NCBI GenBank assembly: GCA_020634555.1
Contig: JACKBK010000014.1
Span: 1-64,000, forward strand
DNA from: Caldilineae bacterium
GTDB taxonomy: Bacteria; Chloroflexota; Anaerolineae; JAAEKA01
Direction: 5' to 3'
Length of the DNA: 64,000 bases
The notes under the pieces were generated by a model. That model did not search any database, was not told the DNA's origin, and saw only the letters and a list, made by a program, of their open reading frames with translations. Below are positions 1 through 9,000 of the stretch, one piece after another. The number at the start of each line of letters is the position of its first letter. Position 1 is the first letter of the stretch. Made by a program: the position numbers and the translations under genes.

Positions 1-58
1 TCGGCTCCGCGGTTGAATGTCGATTCCACAGGGTATCAGGTTTGTAACGCAGCTGTGC

Positions 59-424
59 TCATACCCAGGCATCCGGGGGCGCGGTCATGTCACCGCCTGC
101 ATCGCCGGTATTGACGGTGCCGGTCGGCTCGATCAACAGGACGCTGCACTCCTCGGCAGCAACCGGCCGGTGCTCCACCCCCTTTGGCACCACCACCATC
201 TCGCCGTTGTTCAACGTGACGACGCCGTCGCGAAACTCGATAGTCATGCTGCCATCGAGGACGACAAACACTTCGTCTGTCTCGGGGTGGCTGTGCCAGA
301 CAAACTCACCCTGGATTTTGACCAGCTTGAGGTGAGTGTCGTTCATCCGGGCAATGATCTTGGGGGACCAGTGTTCGGAGATAAGTTGTAGTTTGTCGTG
401 GAAGTTAATGGCTTGAGGTGGCAT
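59..424 (-). CDS. Small cupin-domain protein
   Basis: A 121-residue single-domain cupin. The first cupin motif is clear: H44-x-H46-x-E48 within [11 protein letters not shown], followed by a glycine-rich strand and the second motif around [11 protein letters not shown] (the distal metal histidine). Proteins of this size bind a divalent metal in a beta-barrel and range from sugar isomerases to storage-like or regulatory cupins, so the substrate cannot be named. The ATG at 424 is the only good start. It stands alone, about 110 bases downstream of the nuclease gene on the same strand. Fold is certain; function is unknown. Confidence 0.85.
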   Translation of the reverse strand: MPPQAINFHDKLQLISEHWSPKIIARMNDTHLKLVKIQGEFVWHSHPETDEVFVVLDGSMTIEFRDGVVTLNNGEMVVVPKGVEHRPVAAEECSVLLIEPTGTVNTGDAGGDMTAPPDAWV

Positions 425-531
425 CGGGCTGTTTCCAACTTCTGCCTACGAAAAGGGCGATGGCAACTGCGCAATTCATAACGTGCTATTCGTAACGGAC
501 ATATAACCATTCAGCGAGGCCGTCGAGGCCG

Positions 532-1542
532 TCATGTCCCGTTTTCCTCGATACCATCAAGCTCATCTAGGATGTTTCTTACGAGGGTCTCTTGACCTTC
601 ACGGATATGATAATTGTCCTTCTCCCAAGAGTAGTTTGGATACTCATATCCGATAATTTGCCGCAAGAAATCATTCTTGGCCATTCCGACTTGTTGAGAT
701 ATGAGGGACAGAAAATAACCTGCATCCCTCACACTTTCTGCTTCGCCGTACGTTACAAAGTCCTGCTTTAGCTGTTCCCGTGTAACTCTACCACGCTTTA
801 AACAAACCGGTAATAGAACTCTTCGAATCCGTTTCGCTGAAAACATATCCTTACGCAGATATTGCCGGAGCTGCTTAGCTAATTCTTCCTCTTCATATTC
901 CCCAGGGTCATCAGACATAGGAATGTGAAATTTGCTGCGGCTAATCCTGTCTTGTTCCACTTCTTCTGAAATGATCGAAGTCCGTGTCAGAAGTTCATCT
1001 CCGCTTCTAGTTTTAGTGTACTTCAAAATAACCGCGTTAATATTTACACCAGAATTGTTTGACAACCAGTTGATCATTCGTTCCAAAGATGGTTCTATTG
1101 CAAACCCCACAAGCATAATGCGTTGAGTTTCATTAACGTTGACATTCTCGAGGTTGGCGTCCGGAAAACTTTCGGTTATTACATCATCAAGACTTTTCCC
1201 CGTATATTTCGCACAAATTTCGCTTATCCTATCAATGCTCCAGCTTGCAATATCTGAGGCATAATCAATGGCTTGAGCCAAAGCCTCTCTTGGTAATATG
1301 TCTCGCTTCAATTCTATTATAGCGATATTGCCAGCTCTATCAATTGCCAGCAGATCTAGCGGGCCAGATTTTGTCTGGACTTGTCTGCCAATAATCACTA
1401 CACCTGAGCCTATGATTGCAGGGTTTGATGCTATCCAGGCTTCGAGATCAAGTGCTTCTTTTCTACCTGAATCAGCCAACGTGGTTTCAACGATTACAAG
1501 TTTACCATTGATAATTTGCCATGTCTTGATCTCGGTTGCCAT
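532..1542 (-). CDS. PD-(D/E)XK nuclease-fold protein (DUF91/NucS-like N-terminal domain)
   Basis: About 336 residues. The N-terminal half carries a PD-(D/E)XK core: PLDLLAID with D63, then IAIIELKR with E77 and K79, followed by a helix ALAQAIDYA that supplies the usual Q and Y. This arrangement matches the DUF91/NucS-like endonuclease domain. The C-terminal 150 residues are charged and helical and are not recognised. ATG 1542 is preferred over the upstream GTG at 1548 because GAGG sits about eight bases before it. The gene is visibly richer in A and T than all its neighbours, which suggests recent acquisition, perhaps as a defence or orphan nuclease. No partner methylase or helicase is adjacent. 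Nuclease fold likely; biological role unknown. Confidence 0.75.
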   Translation of the reverse strand: MATEIKTWQIINGKLVIVETTLADSGRKEALDLEAWIASNPAIIGSGVVIIGRQVQTKSGPLDLLAIDRAGNIAIIELKRDILPREALAQAIDYASDIASWSIDRISEICAKYTGKSLDDVITESFPDANLENVNVNETQRIMLVGFAIEPSLERMINWLSNNSGVNINAVILKYTKTRSGDELLTRTSIISEEVEQDRISRSKFHIPMSDDPGEYEEEELAKQLRQYLRKDMFSAKRIRRVLLPVCLKRGRVTREQLKQDFVTYGEAESVRDAGYFLSLISQQVGMAKNDFLRQIIGYEYPNYSWEKDNYHIREGQETLVRNILDELDGIEENGT

Positions 1543-1656
1543 GGTCACATCCTCGTGTTAGTCGTTACACTTATAATTTACTGGACTGCGCGTCAGCAAG
1601 CAATTGCGCAGCTTTGCCAAATCGCCCTGTCGACTCTCGATCCGGTCTCGCACCTC

Positions 1657-1905
1657 TTATGCCTGATGCTCGCGTGCTGACAGGTAGGAGTTTACCTCGG
1701 TACAGTGGCACAGATAGTAGGCAATGACGCCATAGACATCGACAAGGGTGGTTGTTGAATATTGTTGCGCAATCGTCTCGGGTGGTGCGCCATCTTCAAA
1801 GGCACGGATCACCAGTTCCAGCAAGACCCGGGAGTTGCCGACACGTAGCGCTCCGGATGAATCTCGGTGCAACGGCGGCGCTTCTGTCTGTAAAACCATC
1901 TCCAT
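1657..1905 (-). CDS. DUF433 family protein (antitoxin-like)
   Basis: An 82-residue DUF433 protein: a strand with GNSRVLLELVIRAFEDGAPPETIAQQY followed by a helical segment ending YLCHCTEVNSYL. DUF433 proteins are usually antitoxins of the VapB45 type, encoded just before a DUF5615 PIN-like toxin. No such toxin follows here; the next gene downstream is the unrelated nuclease. It is therefore either an orphan antitoxin or a solitary regulator. The Shine-Dalgarno AGGAG (around 1913-1917) lies exactly at the end of the MITE-like element at 1916-2185, so the element has been inserted immediately upstream of the ribosome binding site. Confidence 0.8.
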   Translation of the reverse strand: MEMVLQTEAPPLHRDSSGALRVGNSRVLLELVIRAFEDGAPPETIAQQYSTTTLVDVYGVIAYYLCHCTEVNSYLSAREHQA

Positions 1906-1915
1906 TTTCTTACTC

Positions 1916-2185
1916 CTAGCTACCTGACAGTTTCGTGGCGAGACCGCCGAATGTCATGCTGAACGGGTCCATCGACCAACCTGATAGCAGCGATGCATGC
2001 TCCAACAGCCGTTTCGCATCGCCGCACCCTCCTCCAGTGAAGCATCTCTCCGCTCATGAGCCGAGAGATGCTTCACTGGAGGAGGGTGCGATCAAGATCT
2101 AAGGCGGATTGTCCGGTTGCCTGCGTTAACGACATCGACTGTCAGACCCGTTCAGCATGACAAATGTAAAGTGTCAGGTAGCTAG
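1916..2185. mobile_element. MITE-like element, full copy 1 (270 bp, 14-bp TIRs, 9-bp target duplication)
   Basis: The ends are perfect 14-bp inverted repeats: CTAGCTACCTGACA at 1916-1929 and its complement at 2172-2185. Flanks 1907-1915 and 2186-2194 match in 8 of 9 bases, as expected for a target duplication. Inside are a second inverted pair (TGTCATGCTGAACGGGTC at 1952-1969 and 2145-2162) and a central 28-bp perfect stem (2023-2050 with 2063-2090). It encodes no protein. A nearly identical copy lies in the opposite orientation at 10820-11088. The absence of a transposase plus TIRs and target duplications points to a non-autonomous element mobilised in trans. Confidence 0.8.
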
Positions 2186-2346
2186 ATCTTACTCCTGAGA
2201 TTCAACTTTAGTCACTAGCACACCGCTATTTCTGCCGCGAAATATAGCACACGTAACACAGGAACGCAACACGAAAATCACTTGCCAGAATCTCTCGGTG
2301 AGAGGGACTGTCACAAATCAATGCTTTCTAAGAAACTCTTTGTGAG

Positions 2347-2432
2347 GAGACTTCGGAAGTAGCGGGGGATTGGAGAGCCATATCCAATCGGCAGGATGAG
2401 TTTCGGCAGAAAGCCGCTGCTTCCGAAGTCTC
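2347..2432. repeat. Palindromic repeat family 2 (CTTCGGAAGT ends), copy A
   Basis: Outer arms 2347-2365 and 2414-2432 are complementary in 18 of 19 positions (core GAGACTTCGGAAGTAGCGG), around a unique 48-base middle. Three more copies with the same arms occur near 15350, 26166 and 37452. It sits between the SRPBCC gene and the DUF433 gene. Confidence 0.7.
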
Positions 2433-2465
2433 TCGCCACAACGCTTCTACTGCATAACGCCTGTC

Positions 2466-2906
2466 TCATTCGATGTTGCTTTCCAGCAGCCGTTTCAGCC
2501 GTTGGAGTTGTGTTTCATAGGTGGTGTCGTACTGAGGACGCATGACAGTCTTAAGCAGTTTCATCAATCCTTTCGGTTCGAATGCAGAATGCTCGGTTAG
2601 ATGAGTTCCCGTGGCCGTGGGCCGCAGGCGGTATTGCCCGCTGAATTTGACAATGGAGCTTTCGCCTTCCCATTCGATAGTCTTCAGTGGCTCGAAACCA
2701 GTGATCTCGAACTCGCCGTGTACTTTCATGATGCCTACCTGTGATGCAAACGAGTAACGGGCACCAACACCGGGAGCATCGCCGACAATCCGGGTTGTCT
2801 CGACAACGGGTACGCACCACTGTGGATCATTTTCGTTGTCGGCGATGAACGCGAAGACCATCTCGATGGGACGATCAATCGTGATTTCGGCGATCGTTTC
2901 GAACAT
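2466..2906 (-). CDS. SRPBCC (START/Bet v1-like) ligand-binding protein
   Basis: 146 residues with the hallmarks of the SRPBCC superfamily. The N-terminal strand and helix are ITIDRPIEMVFAFIADNENDPQW, the middle is the beta-sheet region VGARYSFASQVG through IEWEGESSIVKFSGQYRLRP, and the long C-terminal helix is TYETQLQRLKRLLESN. Such proteins bind small hydrophobic ligands in a cavity; many are simply annotated polyketide cyclase/dehydrase-like. ATG 2906 with AAAGGA about eight bases upstream is better than the TTG at 2912. It is monocistronic, and its upstream side faces the hairpin at 3015-3049. Confidence 0.8.
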   Translation of the reverse strand: MFETIAEITIDRPIEMVFAFIADNENDPQWCVPVVETTRIVGDAPGVGARYSFASQVGIMKVHGEFEITGFEPLKTIEWEGESSIVKFSGQYRLRPTATGTHLTEHSAFEPKGLMKLLKTVMRPQYDTTYETQLQRLKRLLESNIE

Positions 2907-3014
2907 CTGCAATCCTTTCTGGAACAGTCTATGAAGTGCTGGTATCTCTGGGCAGTGAAATTCGGGAGTGAATGCTTGCCCGTCTTCTCTTCGTATGCGC
3001 CGTTGTCTGACCCA

Positions 3015-3049
3015 ACACGCTCCCCGCGGTGGTCCCGCGGGGAGCGTGT
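3015..3049. terminator. Strong GC hairpin downstream of the giant surface-protein gene
   Basis: A perfect 15-bp stem (3015-3029 with 3035-3049) around a five-base loop. It is the likely 3' end of the transcript from the gene ending at 3095. However, the T-run (3049-3053) lies on the plus-strand side; on the minus strand the hairpin is followed only by TTGGGT. It may therefore act as an mRNA-stabilising end rather than a classical intrinsic terminator for that gene. Confidence 0.5.
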
Positions 3050-3094
3050 TTTTCTTACACGGTCGAATGCGTTGCGCGCATCGATCTTCTCAGC

Positions 3095-6000
3095 CTACGG
3101 CACGAGACGGCGTCTACGACGCTGCCATGTTAAGACGCCTACCGCCGTCAGCACCGCTGCCAGCAGCATCGGCAGCGCCAGCGTCCGGTCGGCTTCTCCC
3201 GAAGCAGCCTGCAAGCTGGCCAGCCTTACAGCCGTCGGCGGCATGACGACCACCGTCGCACTGTCAGTGCTGCTCACGACACTTGTTGGGTTAACGCTGC
3301 TGGCCGTCCACGTCGCCGTGTTGACGGTAGTGACAGCGATGTTTGTCGTCGCCGTTACGAAGACGCTGGCGCCCGGCGTCAGCATGTACGGGAAGCTACT
3401 GAGGATCGTGCCCAGTTCCGAATCCACCAGATCATGGACAGTCATGGTGATGTTACCGGTGTTCTGGACGGTGTAGCAGTAGGTCACGTCCACGCCGCCC
3501 GAGGGCACAGTGATCATGTCGGTGGTGGCACAAGCATTGGCATCCAGTCCGACCGTCTTCGTTAGAACGATTGCCGGATCGGGCGCCACCACCGTGACAG
3601 TTGCGGTATCGGTAGCCATCGCCTCTCCTGGCGGCAGCCCGCCTCCCGGCGGATTGGACGCCGTCCAGGTGCCGATGTTGACCGTGGTAACGTCCACAAA
3701 GGCTGTTTGTGTGACAAACACCGAACTGCCTGGCGAGAGCGCGTAGGGGAAATCGCTAAGGATGGTTCCCAGTTCGCTGTCCACAAGGCTGTGAGTGGTC
3801 ATCGTCAAATTTCCCGTGTTCAACACGGTGTAACAGTAGGTCACATCGTCGCCTCCAACCGGCAGAGCGAGCTCGTCAGTAGAGGCACAGGAATTGGCAT
3901 CCAGGCCAACCGTCTTGGTCAGCACGATGCTGAACTGCGGGTTGCACAGGGGGTTGTTGGGATCGCTGGGCGGCACGGTGATGGTCACCGTTGGCGCGCC
4001 TGCGCCGAAGCCGTCCAGCGGACTGAAGTCCGCCACCACCGTGTTGTTCAGGGTCGCGGTCAGCTCGACGCACAGATCGGGCGTGATCGTAACCGCGCAG
4101 TCCACGACCTGTGAACCTGATTGGCCCGGACCGAGGGTCGCTGGCGTCAGGTCGCTGCATACCACGCCGCCCACGTCGATAGAGGGCGTGTCGGTGAACA
4201 CGGCTGTGCCGGTGACGACCGCCGTGCTGGTATAGGCTACGGTGTAGCTGACCTGCCCGGAGCCGCCAGGCATCGTCACGCTGGTCGGCCCGTTCACCCC
4301 CTTGCTGAGTTCCAGAACCAGCGGCAACTGCTGATTGGTGAAGGTGCAGGTGATGTTCTCGCCCGGATCGAGGTGTACGGTAACGCCACCTGGGGTCAGC
4401 GTGTAGCCGCCGCCCTGGCAGGTTACGTAGGCCAGCAGCCAGCCAACCGAAGCTACCTCGGTGATGTCGTAGTCGCCGCTGGGCAGTCCCGTGAACGGTT
4501 GCTGCCCGCCGTCGTCCAGGCTGAACGGACCCAGATCGCCGGTGAAGTTGAAACCGGTCCCGCCGGCCGGGTTGGTCGCCTTGACGATGGTAATGCTGCC
4601 GCTGATGACTGGCGTCGAGTCGTCGCCGCAGTTGTTGTTCGGGTTCTGGTCCGGCCCATTGGCGCCGTCGTCGCCGATGCAGACCGTGTTGTCGATCTGC
4701 GTCACCTGCGCCGGCAGCGGGCTGTCTACATCCACCGCGAAGGTCGCTGATCCGTTGCCGCTGGCAGCCAGCGCGCCGATGGCCAGCGTACATTCGCTGC
4801 CTGCGTTGCCGTTGGGCGTGCAGATCCAACCGGCTGTGCTGGCGCCGGGGTTGAAGGTCGTGTTGGCCGGCACCGTCTCGGTCAGGACGACGCCCGTCGC
4901 GTCGCCACCCGTGTTGGTATAAGAGAGCGTGTAGGCAACGGTGTCGCCCGGCTCAGCCGTCACGCCGTCGTCCGACTTAGTCACCTGCAGATCGACATGC
5001 TCGGTGTTCGTAAAGGTGCAGGTGATGTTCTCGCCGGGATCGAGGTTGACCGTGACGCCGTCGGTGATCGGCGTGCTGTCGCCTCCGGTACAAACGACGC
5101 TGGTCAGGCTCCAGTTTGTCGGCACGACCTCGGTAACATCGTAGTCGCCGCTGGGCAGTCCCGTGAACGGTTGCTGCCCGCCATCGTCCAGGCTGAACGG
5201 ACCCAGATCGCCGGTGAAGTTGAAACCGGTCCCGCCGGCCGGGTTGGTCGCCTTGACGATGGTGATGCTGCCGCTGGTGACGGGAGTCGAGTCGTCGCCG
5301 CAGTTGTCGTTCGGGTTCTGATCGGCCCCGTTAGTGCCGTCGTCGCCGATGCAGACCGTGTTGTCGATCTGCGTCACCTGCGCTGGCAGCGGGCTGTCAA
5401 CGTCCACCGCGAAGGTGGCCGATCCGGCGCCGCTGGCAGCCAGCGCGCCGATGGCCAGCGTGCATTCGCTGCCTGCGTTGCCGTTGGGCGTACAGACCCA
5501 ACCGGCTGTGCTGGCGCCGGGGTTGAAGGTCGTATTGGCTGGGACGGTCTCGGTCAGGACGACGCCTGAGGCGGCAATCGGGCCGGTGTTGGTGTAGGAC
5601 AACGTATACGCGATCGTGTCGCCCGGCTCAGCCGTAATGCCGCCGTCCGACTTGGTCACTTGCAGATCTACGCCTTGCTGCGTGTTGGTGAAGGTGCAGG
5701 TAATCGTCTCTCCCGGCTCCAGGTTGATGGTCGCCGTTCGCGTCGTGGTGCTGCCGCTGCTTGGCACGCCGCTGGCGTCGTCGTCGCAGTCCAGGCCGGT
5801 CAGGGCAAACAGAGGCGCCGGGTCGTTTTCGGTCGCCGTGTAGCTGCCGGGGGTGACGTTGTTGATCGGCAGCGAGGTGTCGCCGGTGACGTTGAAGCTG
5901 GTGTTGCCGGGGATGGTGCTAGTGAAGCCAAAGATAGTGCTGCCGTCAGGTACCTGGTCCTTGGCGATGGTGATGCTGCCCGGCTGCATGGTCGTGCAGG

Positions 6001-9000
6001 TCGGATCGGCCGCGCCGCCAACGTCCGGGTCGTCGGTAAGTACCGGAGCCAAATCTGTTGCGGAAACCGTACCCTGGTTGCAAACCTGGCTGACGATTTG
6101 CTGCGGCGTCGTGGGCGTGTCGATTATTACATCGAAGACGATGGTGACGCTCTTGCCAGCAGGCAGGGTGCCGATGTTGACGTTGACCGTTTCGCCCGAC
6201 TCGGGCGCGCGGCTGCCGGACGGAGTCTGGTAGATTGGTAGATTGGTAGATTGGTCAGCGGCTAATGCAGGAGATGCTGCACTGAGGAGCGGAACAGATG
6301 GCTGGTCGATGGGCAGGTTGGAGGTTGACAAACGGCCGGCGGCGCGCGGTTGGTCTGCACTGCTGTTGGACGCAGTGGTCGTTGCGTCTGGGTGGCCGGC
6401 GGGGCTTTCCGGCGCACTGGTGGGTATCGGGCAGTTGGCAGATGCGCCGAAGTTGATCGCGCCGCTGACTGTGGTAGTGGCGCCGTTGTTGACAGTGCTC
6501 AGATTGGCCTGGCTGGTCTGCACCAGGTTGTAGGTGCCGGCGGTCTGTGACACTCGCAGATCAGTGCTGCCGCCGATGTTGGTGAACGTGTTACCGCGGA
6601 TGTCAGCGCAGGTTGTGCCGGCGATAGTCTGCCGGACCTGCAAGCCGCGATCGTCGCGGATCTGATCCACCGTGTTGTTGGTCACGGTGGCGTTGACCGT
6701 GCCGGCAGTGACACTGTTGATGACCCAGATTCCCTCGAAGCCGGTGAAGGATCCGTTGCCTACCTCGTACACGTCGTTGTCGTCGATCAGCACCGTCAGT
6801 GTACCGCCGCCTTCGTTCTTTACGCCAATGCCGTTGCCGTCGATTGAGCCGGATGCCAGGCTGCCGATCTGGCCGATGGTGTTGCCCGCGATAGTGCCCA
6901 CGAAGGTGCCGGTATGCGACGCGTTGGCGAAGACGTTGATGCCGATAGACTGTTTCTGAAGCGTGCTGTAGGCAGTGTTGTTCAGGATGTTGAACGTCAT
7001 GTTGCCGCTGCTGGAGACCGACACCCCAGGGCCGACGTTGTTGTCGAGGAAGGTGCTGTTCTGGATCGTCACATCCATGGCGCCACCGGCCGTGTCGGCG
7101 AAAATGCCGTTGGACTGGTTGCCGGCGAAGGTCGTGCCGTTGACGCTGAGGGTCATGTTGGCCGCGCCGGTGCCCTGGAACAGCAAGCCCTGCGCGCCGG
7201 TGCCCGCCGGATTGGGACCGATGGTGCCGCCGGTGACGTTAAAGGCGGTCAACGTACCGCTGCTGTTGATCACCTTGACGTTGTGCTCGTATGAGTTCTT
7301 GACCGTGGTGTTGCTGATGTTGACGACCCCGGTGACCTCCTCCAGCAACAGCCCGGCCTCGTCAGGCGAGAACTGGTCAGCATTCCCGTCCAGCGTGACG
7401 CCGGTCAGCGTCAGCCCGTTGAGGTTGGTGCCGTAGATGCCGTTGCGGCTGTTGTTATTGATGTTCATGTAGGCCAGCGAGGCGTTCTTGGTGTTGTTAA
7501 GCGTCACGCCGTCGGTGTTGCCTGTCTTGCCGCTGATGGTTCCGCCGGAGCCGGCCGTCGCTCCGTCGCCGGTGACTGTCAGCCCGCCCAGCGAGCCGGT
7601 GCTGTTGAGCGAGATGCCCACGTTGCCCGACGCGCCCGACGAGACACTGCGGAAGGTGATGCCGCTGCTCCCGATGTTGCTGCTGGCGATGTCGATCGCC
7701 TTGCCGGTGCCGGCGTTGATGGTGTTGTTGGCGCCGGTGACGTTGACGCCCGCAGCGCCGCCGTTGGCCTGAAAGCCAGTGCCGCTGCTGGTAGTGATGG
7801 CCAGCCCGCCGTTGGTGAAGTTGATCGTATGACCGCTGTTGTTGCTCAACGTGACTGCCTGGCTGGCGCCGGTGTTGACCACCTTGCTGCTGCCGGAGAA
7901 GGTGGTCGAGCCGCCGGTGTTGTTCTGCACCAGGATGCCGCTGCCGGTGTCGTTGATGGCGCCGGAGAGCGTCACCGATCCGCCGCTGCGGCTGGTGATC
8001 GAGGCCGAGCGGCCGGTGCTGTTGGTGATGCTGCCGGCGTAGGTGACGTCGGCGTTGCCGCCGGAAACGGCGACGCCGGCCGCCGTGGATCCGGTGATGC
8101 TGCCGCCGTTCATGGTCACGCTGCCGGTGACGCCAGTCATGACCAGATTGACGCCGGTTGGCCCGTTGGCGGAGGAGACGCTGGCAAAGGTCGCACCGCC
8201 GCCGAAGTTAGCCTGGCCGTTGACAACCATCGCCGATCCGTTGGTGGCGCCGATGATGCTGGCCGTTCCGCCGATGTTGATGACGCCGGCGTTGTTGGTG
8301 GTGAGGCCGATTCCATTGCTGACCGTGATCGCAAGAATGGCAAACGTGGTCGTTGCGCCTGCGATATTGCCCTGGAGCAGAACGCCGATGTCGGAGCTGC
8401 CGACGCCGGTCTCGCCGAAATTATAGCTTGCCCCGGCCGGCGCGTTGATGATGGAGATGCCGCCATAGCCGGCGTTGGTGATGCCGGTGTCCGTGCCCGC
8501 GCCAGGGTTGCTGACGGCCAGCGAACCGCCCACTCCGTTGAGGCTGATGGCCCAGCCGGCCGCGGAGGCGGCGTTGGAGGCAATGTTGTCGAAGATGGCA
8601 TCCAGCGTGCCGTTGGCGAGGTCCAGCGCCGCGCCGTTGCCGCTGATGGCCACGTTGCGCACGGTCAGCGTGCCGAAGCCGGCCGGCGCGTAGATGGCCG
8701 CGCCGCTGGTGTTGCCGACGGTCAGACCCTTGATGGTGTTGGAGTTGCCTGTCACGAGCGAGATGGCGTTGCCGCTCAGGTTGGTCAGCAGCGAGTTGGC
8801 CGTTGCGCCGGGCAGTGCATTGCTGTAAGGCGGCACGGTGAGGCCAGCTGCCGCGGCCAGATCCACCCCCTGGCCGATGAGCTGTTGCTGGTTCAGCAGC
8901 GTGAACGCGCCGGGGTAGCTTCCAACGCCCTGGTAGATGAAGATGATGTCGCCCGCTTCGTCGGCTGCAACATTGTTGAAGCCGGTGATGCTGGTGAAGG

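Noticed and set aside
1916..2185. Attenuator or structured non-coding RNA gene rather than a mobile element
   Set aside because: An inverted near-identical copy with its own target duplication inside another repeat favours transposition; an RNA role is still possible but not needed.
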